Assembly: GCA_030432175.1 (NCBI GenBank)
Contig: JAUIHU010000145.1
Coordinates: 1-9,204 of the forward strand
From: Verrucomicrobiia bacterium
GTDB taxonomy: Bacteria; Verrucomicrobiota; Verrucomicrobiia; Limisphaerales; JAUIHU01
Direction of reading: 5' to 3'
DNA: 9,204 nt
Made by a program: the position numbers and the translations under genes. Below the pieces are notes generated by a model. It saw only the letters and a program-made list of their open reading frames with translations, was not told where the DNA came from and did not search any database. Below, piece by piece: positions 1 through 7,068 of this stretch. Position 1 is the stretch's first letter; every line of letters begins with the position of its first letter.

Positions 1-1
1 G

Positions 2-2242
2 CTGAAGAAGTATTTCGGTTACACGTCGTTCCGTCCGCATCAGGAGTCCATTATTCAGGATGCGCTGTCGGGGCGGGACGTGTTTGCTTTGCTGCCCACA
101 GGAGGAGGAAAATCGTTGTGCTACCAGTTACCCGCATTGGCGCGCCCAGGGTTGACAGTCGTGGTGTCTCCTCTAATTGCATTGATGAAGGATCAGGTGG
201 ATACTCTGACAGCGGCTGGAGCGCCTGCGACTTTTCTGAATTCATCCCTGGACCCCGGGGAAGCGGGCGCCCGCTATCATGGTTTGCATCTGGGAGAGTT
301 CAAGTTGTTGTATGTGTCTCCGGAGCGCCTGATGCTTCCCGGATTTTTTGATGACCTGGAACGCTGGCAGGTGTGTCAGTTTGCGATTGATGAAGCGCAT
401 TGCGTTAGTGAATGGGGACATGATTTCCGTCCGGAATACCGACAGCTCCAGGCGATCCGCGAACGCTTTCCCAAAGCTCCGTTCATGGCGCTGACGGCTA
501 CGGCTACTGAACGAGTGCGGAAGGACATTGTTTCCCAGTTGCAACTGCGCGACCCACAGATCCATGTCGCCGGCTTCAATCGTCCCAACCTCACCTATCG
601 TGTCGAGCCCAAGGATTCTCCCTTCTCCCAAATTCTTCGGTTTGCCAAAAGCCGCCCGCGCCAAAGTGGTATTGTTTACTGCGCATCCCGCAAAGCCACT
701 GAAGATCTGGCAGCGCGACTTGTGGATTCCGGAATTTCTGCGGCGGCCTATCATGCCGGGATGACTTCGGAAGATCGCGCCCGCCGGCAGGAAGGTTATT
801 TGAGAGACGAAGTTCGCGTCATGTGCGCGACGATCGCCTTTGGGATGGGAGTGCACAAGCCCGACGTGCGTTTTGTAATTCATTACGACATGCCGAAGAA
901 CCTGGAAAGCTACTATCAGGAAACCGGGCGCGCCGGACGGGATGGGTTACCAAGTGAATGCCTCCTGCTTTACAGTCCGGGAGATTTCGCCAGACAATTG
1001 CATTTCCTGGATGAAAAGACGGATCCACAGGAACGCCAGATCGCGCTGATGCAACTTACCCAGATGCGGCATTATGCGGAAAGCCCGGTTTGCCGACGGG
1101 TAGATTTGCTGGGGTACTTCGGAGAAACATATCACAATACCAACTGCGACTCGTGCGACAACTGTCTTGAACCGAAAGAAACCTGGGATGGATCCATCGC
1201 TGCGCAGAAATTTATTTCATGTATCTTTCGAGTCAAACAGAAAGCCGGGTTCCAGGTAGGTTTGGGGCGCATTTGTGAAATCCTTACGGGCAGCTCCAGC
1301 GCGAAGTTGTTGCAATGGGGACTGAATGAGATTTCCACCTATGGGATCGGCAAGGACATGGCCAAGTCAAGTTGGCAGGCAGTGGGACGTGAGTTGTTGC
1401 GTTTGGATTTGATCGGGATGGAAATGGAACGGCAGACACTGTTCATTACACCAAAGGGTTGGGATGTCTTAAAAAACCGATCCCCGGTCATGCTCACGAA
1501 AACCACGATCGCCACTCAGGGGCCTGCGAAGAAACGCGCTGGAGAGATTGAATGCGATGAGGCGTTGTTTGAAAAACTCCGTTCATTGCGGAAAGAAATC
1601 GCCGATGAACGAGGCGCGCCTCCTTATGTCATTTTTACCGATGTCTCCCTGAGAAACATGGCCCGCGAGTACCCGGAATCCAATGAAGCCTTCCTTCAAA
1701 TCCCGGGAGTTGGGGAAAAGAAACTGGATGAATTCGGTTATGCGTTCATGAAGTGTATTGAGGAGTATCTGGAGACAGCTCCGAAAGTGAAATTTGAAGG
1801 TGGGCCGACTGATCCCTACGCCACTGCTGCACGAAGCAGCTTGAGTTCAAGTTCCAAGTCCGCCACTGGACGAGCAGCTCTTTCTTCCACGGTTTTAGCG
1901 TCTCTCGAAAAATTTGAAGCTGGCCAGAACGTCCAGCAAATTGCGCAAATCCGATCGCTGAGTCCAGAAACCATTTACGGACATTTGGAACAGGCTGTCA
2001 GGGCGGAGATTGATGTGGATTTAAAACACATTTTCACTCCATTGTCCTGCCGGGAAATCGGGGAAGCTTTGAAGGATTTTGACGGGACACACATGAAACC
2101 AGTTGTCGAATCACTGGGAGGTCGGTACGGATATGGACTGTGCAAGCTGTTTGTCGCCTGGACCGAGAAAGCAGCGGAAGGCAAAGCGCCAAGTCCGGAA
2201 ACTCTATTTCCCGAACTCAAGCCCAATCAAACCGTAAACTAG
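2..2242 (+). CDS. recQ: ATP-dependent DNA helicase RecQ (5' end outside window)
   Basis: RecQ is a 3'-5' superfamily 2 DNA helicase acting in recombination and replication-fork repair in the cytoplasm. The open frame runs back to base 2, giving 746 visible residues; compared with E. coli RecQ only about 15 are missing, so the GTG at base 80 is not the true start. Counting from base 2, the Q-motif (FRPHQ, 10-14), Walker A (PTGGGKS, 32-38), DEAH box (130-133) followed by the aromatic-rich loop (CVSEWGHDFRPEY), motif III (LTATAT) and motif VI (QETGRAGRDG, 306-315) are all present. The zinc-binding cysteines of the RecQ C-terminal region are C364, C382, C385 and C388. An HRDC domain follows at about 517-592, then a Ser-rich linker (about 600-625) and a C-terminal helix-turn-helix extension (about 626-720), similar to the HTH_40 domain of some RecQ proteins. 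All catalytic motifs look intact. nspC starts 82 bases downstream on the same strand. Confidence 0.96.
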   Translation: MKKYFGYTSFRPHQESIIQDALSGRDVFALLPTGGGKSLCYQLPALARPGLTVVVSPLIALMKDQVDTLTAAGAPATFLNSSLDPGEAGARYHGLHLGEFKLLYVSPERLMLPGFFDDLERWQVCQFAIDEAHCVSEWGHDFRPEYRQLQAIRERFPKAPFMALTATATERVRKDIVSQLQLRDPQIHVAGFNRPNLTYRVEPKDSPFSQILRFAKSRPRQSGIVYCASRKATEDLAARLVDSGISAAAYHAGMTSEDRARRQEGYLRDEVRVMCATIAFGMGVHKPDVRFVIHYDMPKNLESYYQETGRAGRDGLPSECLLLYSPGDFARQLHFLDEKTDPQERQIALMQLTQMRHYAESPVCRRVDLLGYFGETYHNTNCDSCDNCLEPKETWDGSIAAQKFISCIFRVKQKAGFQVGLGRICEILTGSSSAKLLQWGLNEISTYGIGKDMAKSSWQAVGRELLRLDLIGMEMERQTLFITPKGWDVLKNRSPVMLTKTTIATQGPAKKRAGEIECDEALFEKLRSLRKEIADERGAPPYVIFTDVSLRNMAREYPESNEAFLQIPGVGEKKLDEFGYAFMKCIEEYLETAPKVKFEGGPTDPYATAARSSLSSSSKSATGRAALSSTVLASLEKFEAGQNVQQIAQIRSLSPETIYGHLEQAVRAEIDVDLKHIFTPLSCREIGEALKDFDGTHMKPVVESLGGRYGYGLCKLFVAWTEKAAEGKAPSPETLFPELKPNQTVN

Positions 2243-2324
2243 CTTAATCCTTTCACTGGCCGAAGATTATCCATCCGAAACCTTAACAAAGACTGACCGC
2301 ATTTTAACGCCGAAAACATACTCA

Positions 2325-3464
2325 ATGGAACTGCCACTCGATCGAATACCATCCCCAGCCTATGTAGTGGACCTGGGGAGACTGAAGAAGAACCTGGAAA
2401 CACTGGACTCCGTGCAGCGTCGCAGCGGGGCCAAAATCATTCTTGCGCTGAAAGGATTTGCCATGTTCAGCGTATTTCCATTGATCAAACAATATCTGCC
2501 GGGCGTGACCAGCAGTTCTTTGAATGAAACCCTGCTCGGATCCGAGGAGTTTGGGGGCGAAGTCCATGTTTATGCGCCGGCGTATCGGGATTCGGAAATC
2601 GACCAGTTGTTGGAGCGAGCCAGTCACATCACGTTCAACTCCTTCTCGCAGTGGAAACGGTTTAAAAACAAAGCCCTGACCGCTGCTGGCAAAGTTCAGT
2701 TTGGCCTCCGCATCAATCCCGAATACTCTGAAGCTCCAGTGGATTTGTACAATCCTTGCGCCCCCTGTTCCCGATTTGGGATGAAGCGGTCCCAGTTTGA
2801 AGGGGAAGATCTGGAAGGGTTGACGGGCCTGCACTTTCACACGCTCTGCGAGCAAGGAGCCGATGCGCTGGAACGCACCCTGGAACGCGTGCGGGACAAG
2901 TTCGGAGACATTTTGAAGCAGATGCAATGGATCAATTTCGGCGGCGGGCATCACATTACCAAAGCCGGATATGACACAGACCTGCTGGTGAAACTGATCC
3001 AGCAGATGCAGTCTGAATATGACCTGGAGGTTTATCTGGAACCTGGGGAAGCGATCGCTCTGGACACTGGAGGATTGGTGGGCTCGGCGCTGGACATATT
3101 CGAGAACGGCAAAGAGATCGCATTATTGGATTTATCCGCCACCGCGCACATGCCGGACGTACTGGAAATGCCTTATCGTCCGGTCATACAAGGAGCGGGG
3201 TATCCGGATGAAAAAGCGTACACCTACCGTTTGGGTGGTTTGACTTGCCTGGCCGGGGATGTAATCGGGGATTACAGCTTTGATGAACCCCTGGAAGTCG
3301 GATCCAAAATGGTTTTCCTCGACATGGCGCATTACACGATGGTGAAAAACACGACCTTCAACGGCGTTGATCTGCCATCCATAGTGACGTACGATCCGGA
3401 GACAGACACCGTGAAGGTGGAGCGTCAATTCGGGTATCCGGATTATCGGGATCGGCTTTCATGA
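2325..3464 (+). CDS. nspC: Carboxynorspermidine decarboxylase
   Basis: A PLP-dependent fold-III (alanine racemase-like barrel) decarboxylase that converts carboxynorspermidine or carboxyspermidine to norspermidine or spermidine, the last step of the alternative polyamine pathway in many bacteria lacking S-adenosylmethionine decarboxylase. The 379 residues match the usual family length. Family signatures are the PLP lysine in ALKGFAM (K43), the VHVYAPAYRD block (80-89), NPEYSE (131-136), LHFHTLCEQ (169-177), the phosphate-binding GGGHH (206-210), EPGEA (239-243), ATAHMPDVLEMPYRP (272-286), the catalytic cysteine block CLAGDVIGDYSF (C308, D312) and AHYTMVK (335-341). The ATG at 2325 immediately precedes the conserved PSPAYVVD start and has no evident Shine-Dalgarno sequence. 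The partner synthase (carboxynorspermidine dehydrogenase, Lys1-like) is not in this window, so the pathway genes are not all adjacent here. The assignment is secure; which substrate it prefers cannot be read from the sequence. Confidence 0.95.
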   Translation: MELPLDRIPSPAYVVDLGRLKKNLETLDSVQRRSGAKIILALKGFAMFSVFPLIKQYLPGVTSSSLNETLLGSEEFGGEVHVYAPAYRDSEIDQLLERASHITFNSFSQWKRFKNKALTAAGKVQFGLRINPEYSEAPVDLYNPCAPCSRFGMKRSQFEGEDLEGLTGLHFHTLCEQGADALERTLERVRDKFGDILKQMQWINFGGGHHITKAGYDTDLLVKLIQQMQSEYDLEVYLEPGEAIALDTGGLVGSALDIFENGKEIALLDLSATAHMPDVLEMPYRPVIQGAGYPDEKAYTYRLGGLTCLAGDVIGDYSFDEPLEVGSKMVFLDMAHYTMVKNTTFNGVDLPSIVTYDPETDTVKVERQFGYPDYRDRLS

Positions 3465-3495
3465 TAAGAGTCTTTTCTCCTACGCCCATCATTGG

Positions 3496-3525
3496 TTGAT
3501 CCATGCACGCAAACTTCCATATTTT
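3496..3525 (+). promoter_or_regulatory. Possible sigma-70-like promoter upstream of the DUF1080 gene
   Basis: TTGATC (3496-3501) and TATTTT (3520-3525) are separated by 18 bases, each matching four of six consensus positions. They lie about 40 bases upstream of the ATG at 3567, in the 102-base gap after nspC. If real, the secreted protein gene has its own promoter rather than depending on nspC. Hexamers this loose also occur by chance. Confidence 0.25.
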
Positions 3526-3566
3526 TCTAATTGTGAAGGGCAGCTTGATTGGGGGATGATCCAAAC

Positions 3567-4868
3567 ATGAAATTCAACATTTGGAAATGGTTCGGGATTC
3601 TGCTGGCCGGGCAGGCTTTGGGGTTGAGCGCGGCGGATGAACCGGGTGAATGGAAGGACCTGTTCGACGGGAAGTCATTCCTCGGATGGCACATTCGTGG
3701 TGGACAGGCTTCCTATCATATTGACCAGGATCACCAAACGATTGTTGGGGTCACCAAACGCGGCACACCCAATACTTTCCTTTGCACGGACCGCGTTTAC
3801 GGGGACTTCATTCTGGAATATGAATTCAAGGTCGATCCTCGAATGAACTCCGGAGTGCAGATACGAAGCAATCCTCGCGAGAATGATGGAGTGGTATGGG
3901 GCTACCAAATCGAGATTGACCCTTCAGATCGCGCCTGGACGGCTGGTATTTATGAGGAAAGCGGTCGGGGCTGGTTGAATCCTTTGGATAAAAATCCAGC
4001 CGCTCAAAAGGCTTTCCGTCAAAATGAATGGAACCATGTACGCGTGGAGGCGATCGGGGATTCATTGAAGACTTTCCTGAATGGAGTTCCTGCTGCTGAC
4101 TTGAAGGACGACCGAACCAGCGCCGGCTTTATTGGATTACAGGTTCATGGAACCGGCAGCGCTGAGCCTCTGGAAGTGCGCTGGCGGAATTTAAAGATCC
4201 AGGACCTGGCTATTCCAGCAGATGCTCCTGACCTCAATCCTCCAGGATCCCAGAAACTCGGATACAACGCCTGGACTCAAAATGGCGGCTGTTTGAAGTG
4301 GGTTTGGGATAGCGAAGAGGAAACTCTGACCATCGCTCCGAAGTCGGGCAATATTCAGTCCAAGGAAAATTTTGAGGATTTTCAAATGCACCTGGAATTC
4401 AATCTGCCCATTTTGAAAGATGTGGATTGGGGAGCTGACGGCAATAGCGGGGTTTACATCCAGGGCAGATACGAAATTCAGATCATTAATTCCTACATGA
4501 AGGAAGCCACCTATCAGCATTGCGCCGCCATTTATAAAGTGGCTCCGCCTTCTCAAAATGTGGCTTTGCCCCCCGGAGAATGGCAATCGATGGACATCAT
4601 CTTCCGGGCTCCCCGATGGAATGAAAACGGTGAGAAGACTGAAAACGCCTACGCTTCAGTTTACTGGAACGGCGTTCTAGTACAGGACAATGTGGCGATC
4701 CCGGACAAAACCGGATCCGGCCAGCCTGAAGGGCCAACTACAGGACCTATTGTGTTGCAGGATCACGGGAGCGCCGTCCAGTTCAGGGATATGCGGATCA
4801 TTCCATTGAATCTGGAAAAAGCGGATACCTCATTAAGAACAGCTCTTCACTCAGCGCCGCGTCGTTAA
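3567..4868 (+). CDS. Secreted tandem DUF1080 (3-keto-disaccharide hydrolase-like) protein
   Basis: A 433-residue exported protein with two concanavalin-like DUF1080 domains, the family now called 3-keto-disaccharide hydrolase and associated with glycan breakdown in PVC and Bacteroidetes bacteria. I chose the ATG at 3567 over the in-frame TTG at 3549. It gives a clean signal peptide (MKFNIWKW, then ILLAGQALGLSA, cleavage near residue 22), and a G-rich stretch (GGGGGA, 3550-3555) lies about 11 bases upstream as a weak ribosome site. Domain 1 spans about 27-213 with the hallmarks WKDLFDGKSFLGW, NSGVQIRS (94-101) and QIEID (114-118). Domain 2 spans about 230-414 with NSGVYIQGRYEIQI (293-306) and GPIVLQDHG (393-401). 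It likely acts on a carbohydrate in the periplasm or outside the cell; the substrate is unknown, and one of the two domains may serve only for binding. It converges on the DUF362 gene 13 bases away. Confidence 0.9.
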   Translation: MKFNIWKWFGILLAGQALGLSAADEPGEWKDLFDGKSFLGWHIRGGQASYHIDQDHQTIVGVTKRGTPNTFLCTDRVYGDFILEYEFKVDPRMNSGVQIRSNPRENDGVVWGYQIEIDPSDRAWTAGIYEESGRGWLNPLDKNPAAQKAFRQNEWNHVRVEAIGDSLKTFLNGVPAADLKDDRTSAGFIGLQVHGTGSAEPLEVRWRNLKIQDLAIPADAPDLNPPGSQKLGYNAWTQNGGCLKWVWDSEEETLTIAPKSGNIQSKENFEDFQMHLEFNLPILKDVDWGADGNSGVYIQGRYEIQIINSYMKEATYQHCAAIYKVAPPSQNVALPPGEWQSMDIIFRAPRWNENGEKTENAYASVYWNGVLVQDNVAIPDKTGSGQPEGPTTGPIVLQDHGSAVQFRDMRIIPLNLEKADTSLRTALHSAPRR

Positions 4869-4874
4869 AACGAC
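4861..4874. other. Small perfect inverted repeat at a convergent gene junction
   Basis: GTCGTT, a 2-base spacer and AACGAC form a perfect palindrome containing the TAA stop of the DUF1080 gene (4866-4868), just before the end of the opposing DUF362 gene. It could contribute to transcript ends for both genes. The stem is short and no U-run follows on either strand, so a true intrinsic terminator is doubtful. Confidence 0.25.
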
Positions 4875-4881
4875 ACCCGGA

Positions 4882-6048
4882 TCAGAAAGGAACTTGAATG
4901 AGTTGGTAATCCTCTGGGGCGCCCTGCCCAAGTTCCAGCAGGGCCGCATTATTATAGAGACGCCAGCGTGGAACACGAAAATCTGCGTTGGCGTCGAAGT
5001 CCGCAGAATCAACCCCGGAAGCCAGCCTGCGTTCCCTGTATATTATTTCCACGCCATGCACATCCATCGCCACTGGATCTGAGCCTACCCAAATTTCATT
5101 TAGCGTGGACGAATAATGCAGCAGCGCTTTTGACTCTCCCCGATACTGGCAATTCAGAGCATCCATAATACATAAAGCAACCTTGTCCGACAATGGGCGC
5201 ACGAATCCGATTTCCTCAAATTTCTTTTGATCTGCTTTGGAAAGTCGGACTCGATCCGGTGAGGCCTGAATTCCTAAAATTTCGGGAATAGCCACTTCCA
5301 GTAAATCGCGCTCGCCTTCAAATCGAATCATGTTATCGCAGGAACTCATGGCCAGATTGAAAAGATTACCCGAAATCTCAACCGAATTATGGTTCATTAA
5401 AGGCATGACCTGAATGATTCGAGTGACCTCCTGAGTCAATAACTTTGAAACATAGGAACGCTTGCCCCCTGAATTTGCATAATAATCAGATTGAAATTCC
5501 AGATCTCCCCAAATGAGTTGCCCTGGCAGGGAAGATTCGTAATAGACGTTTGGATCGTACCCGACATCGCGGGCCCCTTCCAGGCGCACACCATATTTAC
5601 GGGCGATTTTACCAAAGCCTGCTCTTCTCAGATCACTGGCGTATTTATCCCAAATAATCAGCTGATCCGGACCATAACCAACGGCGATCAGTTCTTTGAC
5701 GAGATTTTCAACCAGAACTGGAGAAGCTCCGGCAATTGGCCCGGGAGCTGAATAAACGTGAATGCCAATCACATCCTCTGGATCCAGAACATCATTCCAG
5801 ACAGCAGAGGTTTTCTCAGATTTATCCGCCCAGGCAAGCAGCCCTTTTTGAAGCATGCTCAGAGTCACCGACGCGGAAGGCAGAAATTTATCCGTTGCTG
5901 CATCTGATTGAACGCGGAAAATTCGGGATTTTCGTGTGCCGGCAACTTCCTGAGAATCTCCCTGTTGAAGCCCACCCCAGCAAAGAACCAGAGCCAAGGC
6001 CAGGCATGCTTGCCAAAAGGATACTGATAATTGTTTTTTTTCGCGCAT
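4882..6048 (-). CDS. Secreted DUF362 domain protein
   Basis: A 388-residue exported protein of the DUF362 family, whose biochemical role is not firmly established; some members are fused to 4Fe-4S ferredoxin domains. A signal peptide is evident: basic MREKK, then a hydrophobic segment at about 13-24. The cysteine at 23 lacks a proper lipobox (VLC), so signal peptidase I cleavage is more likely than lipidation. Family features are DVIGIHV (92-98) followed by GASPVLVENLVKEL (107-120), the strand QLIIWDK (129-135) before an Arg-Arg-Ala-Gly-Phe helix, the central IIQVMPLMNHN (211-221) with GNLFNLAMSS (227-236), IMDALNCQYRG (294-304) and the C-terminal GSDPVAMDVHGVEII (322-336). There is no CxxCxxC cluster, so no iron-sulfur centre is expected. 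The start ATG has no clear Shine-Dalgarno; codons 3-5 contain a run of eight A. It is divergent from the TPR gene. Function is inferred no further than family membership. Confidence 0.85.
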   Translation of the reverse strand: MREKKQLSVSFWQACLALALVLCWGGLQQGDSQEVAGTRKSRIFRVQSDAATDKFLPSASVTLSMLQKGLLAWADKSEKTSAVWNDVLDPEDVIGIHVYSAPGPIAGASPVLVENLVKELIAVGYGPDQLIIWDKYASDLRRAGFGKIARKYGVRLEGARDVGYDPNVYYESSLPGQLIWGDLEFQSDYYANSGGKRSYVSKLLTQEVTRIIQVMPLMNHNSVEISGNLFNLAMSSCDNMIRFEGERDLLEVAIPEILGIQASPDRVRLSKADQKKFEEIGFVRPLSDKVALCIMDALNCQYRGESKALLHYSSTLNEIWVGSDPVAMDVHGVEIIYRERRLASGVDSADFDANADFRVPRWRLYNNAALLELGQGAPEDYQLIQVPF

Positions 6049-6080
6049 GAATCATTCAGTCAGTGCATTCAGAGCGTTTC

Positions 6081-6109
6081 TTGACACGCACTGTTTAGAA
6101 TGCTAACTC
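6081..6109 (+). promoter_or_regulatory. Candidate promoter of the TPR lipoprotein gene
   Basis: A perfect -35 hexamer TTGACA (6081-6086) is followed after 17 bases by TAACTC (6104-6109), preceded by TG one base upstream as in an extended -10 (TGCTAACTC). The -10 match is weak. Transcription would begin near 6116, downstream of the ATG at 6100. If real, it implies translation starts at a later in-frame ATG, of which 6154 fits the signal peptide best. Confidence 0.35.
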
Positions 6110-7068
6110 GAAGAGGAATGCGGTTCACGTCAAAAAATTGTCCTCGCCCGAATATGCCTGCAGTACGCCTTTGGAAATCACTGATGGCTGTAGTGGTATG
6201 CCTTGGCTTGGCAGGATGTTTCCGCTCGGGCGTCGATGCTTTGAAAGAAAGCGACCGCTTGATCAGTGAAGGAGAATATGAAGCCGCACTTGAACCATTA
6301 AAAATAGCGGTACAAACTCTGCCAAAGACTCCACAAACCTGGAATTACCTGGGGATAGCGCTGCAGGGGAGCGGCAAGCTGAATAACGCCAAGACGGCTT
6401 ACGGCAAAGCGCTGAAACTCAACTCCAATTTCTCGGCTGCTTATTATAATCTCGGCACGGTTTATCTGGATTTGAAAGATTTTCAACGCGCCATTCTGGC
6501 CTTCAAACGATACTCCGAAAAGGAACCGAATGATCCGAATGGCTGGCTCAAAATGGGGTCCGCCTTGCTGCAAAGCCGGAACTTTAACGAAGCTGAAGAC
6601 GCATTCAAAAGAGTGATCCGATTGACCTTGCAGCACCCTGAAGCATCAAATGGACTTGGAGTGATTCGACTTTACCAGGGGTCTGCAAAAGAAGCTGAAA
6701 CTCAATTCCTCGACGCTCTGAATATACAGTCCGATTACCAACCGGCATTGCTCAATCTCGCGATTGTGTATCATAAATATCTGGATCGACCACGGTGGGC
6801 GATAGCCAAGTATCGAGAGTATCTCGAAATGACACCTCGCCCGTCAAATTACGAACAAGTCCAACAAGTGGTCAGACAATTAGAGTCCGAAAACCCTACC
6901 ACGGGCGCAGTGATGCCATTGCCCGACCTGGATCCTCAACCTGAAACGCCAACGAAATCGCTTCCCCAGCAGGATCTCGCTTCAACCAATCGCAATCCAA
7001 AACAGAACTCAATTACCAATACCCTTATTGCGTTGAAGGATTTAAAAAAAAAATTCTTCCGGGGATGA
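6100..7068 (+). CDS. TPR-repeat lipoprotein, N-terminal part of a frame-split gene
   Basis: As read, 322 residues. A lipoprotein signal peptide ends in the lipobox LAGC (C40 from the first ATG). The ATG at 6154 (residue 19) would give a more usual 21-residue signal, and the candidate promoter at 6081-6109 also favours it. After the cysteine come about six tetratricopeptide repeats (about 47-270), for example GEYEAALEPLKIAV, AAYYNLGTVYLDLKDFQRAI and PNGWLKMGSALLQSRNFNEA. A Pro/Gln/Thr/Asn-rich segment follows (about 275-310), and the frame then runs into ten A and stops at TGA 7068. TPR lipoproteins are usually scaffolds for protein complexes at the outer membrane. The frame one base over is open from 7046 to 8233 and ends in further TPRs, so this is probably the first half of a 710-residue protein. 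No partner can be named from context. Confidence 0.82.
   Translation: MLTRRGMRFTSKNCPRPNMPAVRLWKSLMAVVVCLGLAGCFRSGVDALKESDRLISEGEYEAALEPLKIAVQTLPKTPQTWNYLGIALQGSGKLNNAKTAYGKALKLNSNFSAAYYNLGTVYLDLKDFQRAILAFKRYSEKEPNDPNGWLKMGSALLQSRNFNEAEDAFKRVIRLTLQHPEASNGLGVIRLYQGSAKEAETQFLDALNIQSDYQPALLNLAIVYHKYLDRPRWAIAKYREYLEMTPRPSNYEQVQQVVRQLESENPTTGAVMPLPDLDPQPETPTKSLPQQDLASTNRNPKQNSITNTLIALKDLKKKFFRG
7044..7068 (+). other. A10 tract: frame-switch site of the TPR gene
   Basis: Ten consecutive A occupy 7044-7053, the longest single-base run in the window. Upstream coding is in the frame of base 6100 and stops at TGA 7066-7068. The downstream open frame is +1 relative to it and is closed on its 5' side by TAA at 7043-7045. 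The two frames therefore overlap only from 7046 to 7065, and any join must occur there. Reading nine A (or twelve) instead of ten joins them: Leu-Lys-Lys-Asn-Ser-Ser-Gly-Asp-Asp. Explanations are RNA polymerase slippage, +1 ribosomal shifting, a recent indel, or a homopolymer sequencing error. Confidence 0.75.

Noticed and set aside
242..883. 213-residue open frame on the minus strand inside recQ
   Set aside because: Lies wholly within the conserved helicase core on the other strand and shows no recognisable domain; a shadow frame.
2322..2954. 210-residue open frame on the minus strand antisense to nspC
   Set aside because: Covers the conserved PLP barrel region of a confidently identified gene and has no recognisable motif.
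3549..3566. TTG at 3549 as the start of the DUF1080 gene
   Set aside because: It adds an acidic hexapeptide before the basic start of the signal peptide and overlaps the likely ribosome site; ATG 3567 fits better.
4191..4586. 131-residue open frame antisense to the DUF1080 gene
   Set aside because: The sense strand codes for conserved DUF1080 motifs across this stretch; the antisense product has no recognisable features.
5974..5985. Cysteine 23 of the DUF362 protein as a lipoprotein attachment site
   Set aside because: The residues before it (VL) lack the small amino acids of a lipobox, so ordinary signal peptidase cleavage is more likely.
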